Source: an uncultured Acidimicrobiaceae bacterium
Lineage (GTDB): Bacteria; Actinomycetota; Acidimicrobiia; Acidimicrobiales; Ilumatobacteraceae
Direction: 5' to 3'
NCBI GenBank assembly: GCA_903904615.1
Contig: CAIVDG010000402.1
Span: 1-6,648 of the forward strand
Length of the DNA stretch: 6,648 nucleotides
The translations under genes were made by a program, and so were the position numbers. Positions 1-4,956 of this stretch are shown here, piece after piece. The notes beneath the pieces are model-generated. The model did not search any database. It was given only the letters and a program-made list of their open reading frames with translations, and had not been told where the DNA came from. How positions within the stretch are numbered: position 1 is the first letter of the stretch; the number at the start of each line of letters is the position of its first letter.

Positions 1-101
1 CGCCTCACAACTTCCGAACGAGAGGGAGCAACTGTTGCATCGGCGGGGGTGGCGCCCAACACAACATCAGTGGTTACTGCTGAAAATTCTTCCCCCAACA
101 T
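1..101 (-). CDS. Possible N-terminal fragment of an unrecognised protein, cut by the left edge
   Basis: An ATG at 101-99 opens a frame that stays open for 33 codons to the window edge. The product starts MLGEEFSAVTTDVVLGATP and is fairly polar, with no signal peptide or motif I recognise. An AGG at 113-111 lies 9 nt before the ATG, a weak ribosome binding site, and a TACTTT at 129-124 could be a -10 box. It runs in the same direction as tRNA-Glu and the genes to its right. The opposite strand is also open from position 1 to a TGA ending at 137, so the coding strand is not certain. The minus-strand reading is preferred for its start signals and orientation. Confidence 0.35.
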   Translation of the reverse strand, partial: MLGEEFSAVTTDVVLGATPADATVAPSRSEVVR

Positions 102-154
102 TTTGATGAACCTAGCAGGGCGAAAAGTACGAATTCACTGAGCGAACTGCAGCG

Positions 155-166
155 ACAAGTACTTGT
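155..166. repeat. 12-bp perfect palindrome ACAAGTACTTGT
   Basis: Perfect two-fold symmetry in the spacer between tRNA-Glu and the possible left-edge gene. It lies about 25 bp upstream of the candidate -10 box (TACTTT, 129-124) of that gene, a place where an activator or repressor could bind. A perfect 12-mer palindrome is expected about once or twice by chance in a window this size, so function is only a suggestion. Confidence 0.3.
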
Positions 167-188
167 TCTCGCAAGGTGAATAGAGAAG

Positions 189-264
189 TGGCACTCCCAA
201 CGGGATTCGAACCCGTGCCGCCACCTTGAGAGGGTGGTGTCCTAGGCCACTAGACGATGGGAGC
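189..264 (-). tRNA. tRNA-Glu (anticodon CTC)
   Basis: A full cloverleaf reads on the minus strand. The acceptor stem GCTCCCA pairs with TGGGAGT (one G-U pair), the anticodon stem is CCACC/GGTGG with loop CTCTCAA, and the T arm is ACGGG-TTCGAAT-CCCGT. The anticodon CTC is at 228-230, reading GAG codons. The discriminator base is G and the 3' CCA is encoded at 191-189. The tRNA starts 47 nt after the stop codon of the acyl-CoA dehydrogenase gene on the same strand, and its first two bases also form part of an upstream stem-loop. I see no obvious strong promoter in that 47-nt gap, so co-transcription with the upstream unit is possible. It is a substrate of the GluRS encoded at 3112-4515. Confidence 0.97.
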
Positions 265-290
265 CTGTAGCGGATTAGAAGGCTACAGGC
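263..290 (-). terminator. Stem-loop between acyl-CoA dehydrogenase gene and tRNA-Glu (possible terminator or processing signal)
   Basis: GCCTGTAGC (263-271) and GCTACAGGC (282-290) form a perfect 9-bp stem with a 10-nt loop. It begins 21 nt after the stop codon of the dehydrogenase gene, the usual place for a terminator, but neither strand has a U tract after it. The inner-edge bases 263-264 are nucleotides 2 and 1 of tRNA-Glu, so this stem and the tRNA acceptor stem cannot both form fully. It may be a tail-less actinobacterial terminator, an mRNA 3'-end stabiliser, or a leader structure affecting RNase P cleavage. The pairing is certain, the role is not. Confidence 0.45.
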
Positions 291-311
291 GAGAAATAGG
301 CGCGAAACCCA

Positions 312-1517
312 CTAGCGAGGTTCTCGGGGCAACCCAAGCATGCGTTCGCCCAGGATGTTGCGTTGCACTTCATCGGTCCCGCCCGCGATTGACTGCGCTG
401 GCACCGACAAGATCACCTCAGAAATCACCCCTTCGATTGATTCTTCAGATGAATCCAACATTGCGGCCGCCCCCGTCATGCGCGCGTGAATCTGTGCCGC
501 CCCACGCGCCGCATTACTTGTTGCCAACTTCCCTACCGACCCTTCCGGGCCCGGCGCATGGCCAAGTTCGCGCATCACTCGTGCACGCTCCGCAGTCAGC
601 GCACTCACTCTTTGCAGCGACAGAACTTTCAGTGCTTCATCTCGAGAAATTGCATCGGACAAATGCCCAGTCTCTGCCAACCGAGATGGAATCAGATCAA
701 CACGCCCCGCTCGTTGCGGATACCACTTATACGTCTCCATGTAGTGAAGCCATTCCTCGTGTGCTTCACCTGCTGCACGACCACTTCCACGTTGTCGAAT
801 CTCTCCGAATGTTGCGCCAAACTTTCGTTCATACGCCAACGTTGTGTTTGCCACGGTCCAACCCGCATTGACATCACCAACAGTCCACGCCAAGGGAACA
901 CGAGCATCAGTCAAGAAAACCTCGTTAAACGATTCATGATGATTCATCTGACGAAGCGGACGTACAAGTACTCCCTCTTGCTTCATCGGAAGAATGAAGT
1001 AGGAGATTCCTGAATGCTTAGGCACCTCCGAATCGGTGCGTGCGAGCAGAATTCCATAATCGGCATGATGCGCACTTGTATTCCACACCTTTTGCCCATT
1101 AATGACCCACTCGTCACCATCGTGAACCGCTTTTGTAGATAAGCCCGCAAGATCTGAGCCTGCACCGGGTTCACTGAACAGTTGGCACCACGTAGTTGCA
1201 CCAATCAAGATGTCTCTCAGAAATCTCTCCTGAATTTCTGCGGACCCGTGATCCAAGATTGTCGGTGCTGCGAGAAATGTGCCCCCTCCAATTGGCAGGC
1301 CGGGCACTCCCTGTTGTCGTAATTGGCTCGCGACGACACCTTCACTCCATGCAGGCAGCCCCTTGCCAAAACGATTCGTTGGCCAATGGGGAACGGACCA
1401 ACCGGAATCGACGAATACTTCACGCCACTCACGCAGAGAAGTATCGGGATTCCAGTTTTTAGCTAACCATTCGGTGAACTGTTCGCGAACCAACTCTGGA
1501 GTAGAAAGAGAATCCAT
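312..1517 (-). CDS. Acyl-CoA dehydrogenase, FadE type (401 aa)
   Basis: A flavoprotein expected to introduce the alpha-beta double bond into an acyl-CoA thioester and pass electrons to electron-transfer flavoprotein, in the cytoplasm. The length is normal for the family. The N-terminal helical domain spans about residues 1-110, the middle beta domain has the FAD/substrate signature with FSEPGAGSDLAG at 114-125 and NGQKVWNTSA at 140-149, and the C-terminal helical domain ends with AGGTDEVQRNILGERMLGLP at 378-397. The position equivalent to the MCAD catalytic Glu (YEGT motif) is Gly here. Glu230 in LAYER fits the alternative catalytic base used by isovaleryl- and long-chain-type enzymes. This pattern is frequent in actinobacterial FadE proteins, including subunits of alpha2-beta2 sterol-degrading dehydrogenases, but no second small subunit is adjacent. 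Its ATG overlaps the hydratase stop by one base (TAATG) and has no good ribosome binding site, so translation is probably coupled. The acyl substrate cannot be told from sequence. Confidence 0.93.
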   Translation of the reverse strand: MDSLSTPELVREQFTEWLAKNWNPDTSLREWREVFVDSGWSVPHWPTNRFGKGLPAWSEGVVASQLRQQGVPGLPIGGGTFLAAPTILDHGSAEIQERFLRDILIGATTWCQLFSEPGAGSDLAGLSTKAVHDGDEWVINGQKVWNTSAHHADYGILLARTDSEVPKHSGISYFILPMKQEGVLVRPLRQMNHHESFNEVFLTDARVPLAWTVGDVNAGWTVANTTLAYERKFGATFGEIRQRGSGRAAGEAHEEWLHYMETYKWYPQRAGRVDLIPSRLAETGHLSDAISRDEALKVLSLQRVSALTAERARVMRELGHAPGPEGSVGKLATSNAARGAAQIHARMTGAAAMLDSSEESIEGVISEVILSVPAQSIAGGTDEVQRNILGERMLGLPREPR

Positions 1518-2347
1518 TAGAGACCAGAGGGATCAATTGGCATTCCGAATCGCAAACGATTATTGGCATGACCAAGATGCTGTAGAGAGAACGCAGCTTT
1601 CATAGCCGTGTATTGACCTTGCGCTTCTAACGCCTGATTCACAGATTCTTTTGCCAACTTCAATGCAAACCCAGGTCGCTGTGCGATGGTCTGTGCCATC
1701 TGCAACGTGGTCAGGTCTAGGTTGGCAGCCTCCACAACTTTGTTCACCATCCCGAGAGTCATCGCTTCTTGTGCTGTTATTGACTCTCCGGTGAAGAGAA
1801 GTTCTTTCGCCTTGCGTGCGCCAAGTTCCCACGGATGCCCGAAGTACTCCACACCATTAACACCGAAAGCGACGACGGGATCGGAGAACGTTGCATCGTC
1901 TGCGGCGATGATGATGTCGGCAACCCACAACAACATAAGTCCGCCAGCAATAGTTTTTCCCTGAGCGGCTGCAATGACAGGCTTTGGAATATTTCTCCAA
2001 CGCCAACACATGTTGAAGTACACCTCTTCTTCGTGCGCCATCATCCCCTCTTGGCCTTCGCCGGTGAATGGAGATTGGGGAAACACTTGCGGGAAATCTT
2101 GATGGGAACTTCTGTCGCGAAGGTCGTGGCCTGAGGAAAAATGCTTACCTTCTGCACGCAGAACAATGACTTTCACGTCAGAGTCTCGTGCAGCAAGGTC
2201 AAAGCAATGATTCAGCTCGTACGTCATCTGATTGTTTTGCGCGTTGCGTTTGTCATCACGATTGAGCGAAATAACGGCCACGCCTTCTGGCCCGCGATTA
2301 TCAACGCGGTAGGAAACTGTTTCCAGCGAATCGGGATCTATTGCCAC
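1517..2347 (-). CDS. Enoyl-CoA hydratase/isomerase (crotonase) family protein, atypical active site (276 aa)
   Basis: A crotonase-fold protein, normally acting on the 2-enoyl-CoA made by an acyl-CoA dehydrogenase such as the one encoded just downstream. The N-terminal strand motif SLNRDDKRNAQN is at 27-38. The two oxyanion-hole segments are HFSSGHDL (69-76) and AAQGKTIAGG (127-136). A C-terminal trimerisation region contains FTGESITAQEA (185-195). Aligned by eye with rat hydratase, the two catalytic glutamates (Glu144 and Glu164) fall at Met138 and Val158, so classical hydration is doubtful. The segment GVEYFGHPWELGARKAKELL (165-184) offers other acidic and His residues and resembles a subgroup I recall from mycobacterial EchA paralogues. 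The GTG start at 2347 is chosen because AGGA lies 8 nt upstream. That start is 15 nt from the 3' end of tRNA-Gln. The function could be hydratase, isomerase, hydrolase or another CoA-linked reaction. Confidence 0.9.
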   Translation of the reverse strand: MAIDPDSLETVSYRVDNRGPEGVAVISLNRDDKRNAQNNQMTYELNHCFDLAARDSDVKVIVLRAEGKHFSSGHDLRDRSSHQDFPQVFPQSPFTGEGQEGMMAHEEEVYFNMCWRWRNIPKPVIAAAQGKTIAGGLMLLWVADIIIAADDATFSDPVVAFGVNGVEYFGHPWELGARKAKELLFTGESITAQEAMTLGMVNKVVEAANLDLTTLQMAQTIAQRPGFALKLAKESVNQALEAQGQYTAMKAAFSLQHLGHANNRLRFGMPIDPSGL

Positions 2348-2355
2348 GATTTACG

Positions 2356-2359
2356 TCCT
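2356..2359 (-). promoter_or_regulatory. Ribosome binding site deciding the GTG start of the crotonase-family gene
   Basis: AGGA at 2359-2356 is 8 nt before the GTG start. It starts only 3 nt after the CCA end of tRNA-Gln, so cleavage at the tRNA 3' end would leave an mRNA with a 15-nt leader carrying just this site. Confidence 0.65.
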
Positions 2360-2362
2360 AAA

Positions 2363-2437
2363 TGGTTGGGGAACAAGGACTCGAACCCTGAATAACAGTA
2401 CCAGAAACTGCTGTGTTGCCAATTACACCATTCCCCA
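2363..2437 (-). tRNA. tRNA-Gln (anticodon CTG)
   Basis: A complete cloverleaf reads on the minus strand. The acceptor stem TGGGGAA pairs with TTCCCCA, the D stem is GTGT/ACAC, the anticodon stem is GCAGT/ACTGT with loop TTCTGGT, and the T arm is CAGGG-TTCGAGT-CCTTG (one G-U pair). The anticodon CTG is at 2402-2404, reading CAG codons. The discriminator is A and the CCA is encoded at 2365-2363. In actinobacteria this tRNA is normally first charged with Glu by the GluRS encoded upstream and then amidated by GatCAB, whose genes are not in this window. The crotonase-family start codon follows after 15 nt. Confidence 0.97.
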
Positions 2438-2448
2438 GTGCGCAGACC

Positions 2449-2475
2449 ATGTTAGCGACATGAAGCGGTGGTCAC
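2449..2475 (-). promoter_or_regulatory. Candidate promoter of tRNA-Gln and possibly the acyl-CoA genes behind it
   Basis: TAACAT at 2454-2449 matches the TANNNT form of an actinobacterial -10 box, with a predicted start about 5 nt before the tRNA. A GTGACC at 2475-2470 shares TGAC with the -35 consensus, but the 15-nt spacer is short. The -35 part lies within a palindrome at 2466-2480. This is the last spacer before the crotonase/dehydrogenase pair, since only 15 nt separate the tRNA from the first start codon. A promoter inside the tRNA cannot be excluded. Confidence 0.4.
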
Positions 2476-2480
2476 CACCG
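2466..2480. repeat. CGGTGGTCACCACCG palindrome between the DUF218 gene and tRNA-Gln
   Basis: Two 7-bp arms surround a single central base (2473). As RNA it could fold as a 6-bp GC-rich stem with a 3-nt loop, 10 nt after the DUF218 stop codon. There is no U tract after it on the minus strand, so it would be a non-classical terminator. Because it overlaps the candidate -35 region of tRNA-Gln, it could instead be an operator. The symmetry is clear, the role is open. Confidence 0.4.
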
Positions 2481-2490
2481 AAGAAAATTG

Positions 2491-3105
2491 CTAGCCCGTA
2501 ATGGAAAAGAGGGTGTCGAAGCCAATGATTCGGCCGATGCCAACACCAATAGTTTCCCTGGCCCACTCGCGTAGCTTCCACATGCGTGAACTCACGTTTG
2601 CGGCAGATGTAGTGACATCGAAACCAAAATCCTCAAGAGTTGAAGCGGCGCGACCCACATGCCAATCACTACTCACCATGATTGCTGAAACCACCTGCGA
2701 AGCACGAAGAACTGGCGCAAGCGCCTCCAGTGATTGCCACGTTGACTCCCCCACAGTTTCCATCACAATCGCCGATTGTGGAACTCCTTTTTCGAGAAGC
2801 CACATCTGGCCCGCTTCTGATTCGGTGTAGCGATCGCCTTCCCGTTTTCCACCAGTTAACGCAATGAGTGGCGCACGCTTTTCTGTACTCCATAGCTCCC
2901 ACGCATGTTGTAGCCGCGCTTCAAGCAACGGAGAGGGTCGACCGTCATACTGCGCCGCACCCATCACAATAATTACGTCGGCATCTTCTCTGTTGTCAAA
3001 GTTTCCGGCATGCCAGAGCGATGCAAACGTGAGAACAAAGTACGCACACATGGCAATCACGACCGCGGCGGTAACGCTGAATGCCGAACGGAGGAACACC
3101 TTCAT
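2491..3105 (-). CDS. Membrane-anchored DUF218 (YdcF/SanA/ElyC-like) protein (204 aa)
   Basis: A hydrophobic segment at about residues 7-30 is a single membrane anchor or uncleaved signal, and the rest is one globular DUF218 domain, probably outside the membrane. Family motifs appear in order: DVIIVMGA at 43-50, PSPLLEARLQHA at 57-68, LTGGKREGDRYTESEAG at 83-99, ETVGESTWQSL at 116-126, and VSSDWHVGRA at 144-153. Family members SanA and ElyC of E. coli affect envelope integrity and peptidoglycan precursor metabolism, and YdcF has been reported to bind S-adenosylmethionine. The biochemical role of this protein is unknown. It follows the gltX stop by 6 nt in the same reading frame and has no recognisable ribosome binding site, which suggests translation by re-initiation after gltX. 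A functional link to tRNA charging is not implied. Confidence 0.88.
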   Translation of the reverse strand: MKVFLRSAFSVTAAVVIAMCAYFVLTFASLWHAGNFDNREDADVIIVMGAAQYDGRPSPLLEARLQHAWELWSTEKRAPLIALTGGKREGDRYTESEAGQMWLLEKGVPQSAIVMETVGESTWQSLEALAPVLRASQVVSAIMVSSDWHVGRAASTLEDFGFDVTTSAANVSSRMWKLREWARETIGVGIGRIIGFDTLFSITG

Positions 3106-3111
3106 GGCGTA

Positions 3112-4515
3112 CTAACCAAGTCGAGACAACGCAGAGTGAAGTCGACGAACTGTCTCGTCTCGCCCCAAAACTTCAATGCTTTCGAAAAGTGGTGGTCCCA
3201 CTGTGCGACCCGTGATTGCAACACGAATAGGTGCTTGCGTTTTACCCAGTTTTAGTTCACGTGATTCGGTCCAGGCTTCTAGCAGTGCCTTCAATGAATC
3301 GTGATTCCACTCGCATGTTTCAACCGAGGCTGCGAAATCGCGCAGAACATCAGCCGCAAAATCCGATGCCATTGTTTTTGCCCACGCATCTTCGTCGATC
3401 ACTGCATTCTCTAAGAACATGAAGTCGACCATCGCGGGAACTTCCGACAATGTGACAACGCGTGTTTGCAGCAATGGTGCCATCTTCTTGAACACATCTG
3501 CATCAAAGCGCTGCGTCGGCCACGGTGCGTCTGAAAAAAATGGCTGACACGCATTGATAAACGCGTCAAACGACATGGCGCGAATGTAGTCACCGTTAAA
3601 GGCATTCAGTTTCTTAATGTCGAAAAACGCTGGCGAATGGTTGACATCTTCTAACTTGAATTCGTCAACAATGTGTTGCCACGGAACAATTTCCGTATCG
3701 CCCGCTGGCGCCCACCCCAGTGTCATCAGGTAATTCACCATTGCATCGGGGAGAATTCCCTCAGACTTGTATTGCTCAAGCGCCACTTTGTCTCGTCGCT
3801 TCGACAACTTCTTGCGTTGCTCGTTCACTAGTACCGGTACATGCGCCCACACCGGTGGCGTCACACCCAAGGCATCCCAAATCAGTTGCTGCTTCGGAGT
3901 ATTCGGAAGATGCTCTTCGGCTCGCACCACAGTTGTGATGTTCATTTCAATGTCGTCCACCACATTGGCAAGAAGGAACATGGGGGTTCCGTTGCCGCGC
4001 AACAACACAAAGTCTTCAATGGTGTCGTTTGCAAACTCCACACGACCACGAACAAGGTCGTTCACCACGGTGGTGCCTTCGGGAACTCGAAAACGAAGAA
4101 CATGACCAGGACCAGGACCTAACCCACGATCTCGCGAGTAACCGTCGTAGCCCTGTTTACCCGATGCTTTTGCACGCTCTTGAATTTGCTCACCCGTAAG
4201 GTCACACCAGTAGGCATTGCCTTGCTCAAACAAACGATGCGCAGCCTTCACATGCAGATCTGCGTTCTGGCTTTGGAAGTACGGCCCCTCGAATTGTGGG
4301 TGAGATGAATCGATGCCCAGCCAGGACAATGCGTCGATAATTCCTTGTGTCCATTCCGGACTATTGCGGGACTCATCCGTGTCTTCAATTCGAAGCACAA
4401 ATGTTCCACCCGTGCGCAGCGTGAGTGCCCAGTTGTACAACGCAGTGCGCGCACCACCCACATGGAAGAAACCTGTGGGAGACGGAGCAAAGCGGTAACG
4501 GGGGCTGTCTGACAT
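3112..4515 (-). CDS. gltX: Glutamyl-tRNA synthetase (467 aa)
   Basis: A class I aminoacyl-tRNA synthetase that attaches glutamate to tRNA-Glu and, in organisms without GlnRS, also to tRNA-Gln for amidation by GatCAB. The catalytic Rossmann domain starts with RFAPSPTGFFHVGG (8-21), where HVGG is the HIGH motif. LRIEDTD is at 41-47, ANVVDDIEM at 183-191, AEEHLPNTPKQ at 199-209, and the KMSKS loop is KKLSKRRDK at 235-243. The C-terminal anticodon-binding helical domain occupies roughly 320-467. The length is normal for bacterial GluRS. The zinc-binding segment of E. coli GluRS is degenerate: Cys104 remains, but the second Cys of the pair is Leu106 and the Cys of the YDG segment is Ser127. The ATG is fixed by the motif only 8 residues in. 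A GAGAGGG at 4523-4517 is very close to it. Whether the enzyme is discriminating cannot be read by eye. Confidence 0.97.
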   Translation of the reverse strand: MSDSPRYRFAPSPTGFFHVGGARTALYNWALTLRTGGTFVLRIEDTDESRNSPEWTQGIIDALSWLGIDSSHPQFEGPYFQSQNADLHVKAAHRLFEQGNAYWCDLTGEQIQERAKASGKQGYDGYSRDRGLGPGPGHVLRFRVPEGTTVVNDLVRGRVEFANDTIEDFVLLRGNGTPMFLLANVVDDIEMNITTVVRAEEHLPNTPKQQLIWDALGVTPPVWAHVPVLVNEQRKKLSKRRDKVALEQYKSEGILPDAMVNYLMTLGWAPAGDTEIVPWQHIVDEFKLEDVNHSPAFFDIKKLNAFNGDYIRAMSFDAFINACQPFFSDAPWPTQRFDADVFKKMAPLLQTRVVTLSEVPAMVDFMFLENAVIDEDAWAKTMASDFAADVLRDFAASVETCEWNHDSLKALLEAWTESRELKLGKTQAPIRVAITGRTVGPPLFESIEVLGRDETVRRLHSALSRLG

Positions 4516-4572
4516 GCCCTCTCAGGCTACTTGTGCACCACACGAACAAACGCGACAGATAGCGTGACCTGT
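4516..4572. promoter_or_regulatory. Divergent promoter region of gltX (left) and the DUF2237 gene (right)
   Basis: A 57-bp spacer between the gltX ATG and the preferred ATG of the DUF2237 gene must hold both 5' signals. On the minus strand TAGCCT (4529-4524) fits TANNNT and would start transcription within a few bases of the gltX ATG, giving a nearly leaderless mRNA. On the plus strand TAGCGT (4560-4565) ends 7 nt before ATG 4573, the spacing of a leaderless transcript. Neither has a clear -35 box. The spacer is too short for a T-box or other riboswitch. Confidence 0.3.
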
Positions 4573-4953
4573 ATGGACGGATTCACACAAACAGACCAAG
4601 TCAACGTTTTGGGAGAACCGCTTCAGACATGTTGCACATCTCCTATGACGGGCTACTACCGCACTGGTTGCTGCGAAGTGGGTGGCGACGACACAGGTGT
4701 TCACGCCGTCTGCGCAATTATGACCGACGAGTTTCTTGAGTTCTCAAAGAGTGCAGGCAACGACTTGTCGACACCAATGCCGCAATACGGGTTTTCGGGT
4801 TTACGCGCAGGAGACCAATGGTGTTTGTGTGCACCACGTTGGCAAGAGGCATACGAAGCCGGCAAAGCACCAAAGGTAAAACTTGGTAGCACCCACATTG
4901 CCGCCGCAGAATTTTGCAACATGGACGCACTTCGCGCCCATGCCATCGACTAG
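4573..4953 (+). CDS. DUF2237 family protein, cysteine-rich, function unknown (126 aa)
   Basis: A small soluble protein matching the DUF2237 family almost end to end: NVLGEPLQTCCTSPMTGYYR at 11-30, GCCEVGGDDTGVHAVCA at 32-48, MTDEFLEFSKSAGNDLSTP at 50-68, and GLRAGDQWCLCAPRW at 76-90. It contains eight cysteines (20, 21, 33, 34, 47, 84, 86, 115), several in CC or CxC pairs, which would suit metal binding or thiol chemistry, but no activity is established to my knowledge. The family core starts near VLGEPL, so ATG 4573 is preferred over the in-frame TTG at 4531 or GTG at 4564, and none has a good ribosome binding site. It is the only plus-strand gene here, divergent from gltX, and ends in a double TAG three bases before the stop of the convergent dehydrogenase gene. 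Confidence 0.88.
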   Translation: MDGFTQTDQVNVLGEPLQTCCTSPMTGYYRTGCCEVGGDDTGVHAVCAIMTDEFLEFSKSAGNDLSTPMPQYGFSGLRAGDQWCLCAPRWQEAYEAGKAPKVKLGSTHIAAAEFCNMDALRAHAID

Positions 4954-4956
4954 TAG

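Noticed and set aside
257..1013. Long plus-strand open frames (257-871 and 486-1013) opposite the acyl-CoA dehydrogenase gene
   Set aside because: They are antisense to a clear dehydrogenase gene, the first one begins inside tRNA-Glu, and their products have no family-like motifs.
189..2437. Integrative element using the tRNA genes as attachment sites
   Set aside because: Both tRNAs are intact, and no integrase, direct repeat of the tRNA 3' ends or compositional shift was seen.
4104..4119. Short tandem repeat of GACCAG inside gltX
   Set aside because: Two and two-thirds copies encoding a Gly-Pro loop (about residues 132-137); explained by the protein sequence.
4531..4572. Upstream TTG start adding 14 residues to the DUF2237 protein
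   Set aside because: The added residues (MCTTRTNATDSVTC) are outside the family core, there is no ribosome binding site, and a start there would crowd the gltX promoter region.
4516..4572. T-box or other riboswitch upstream of gltX
   Set aside because: The spacer to the divergent gene is far too short and shows no such structure.
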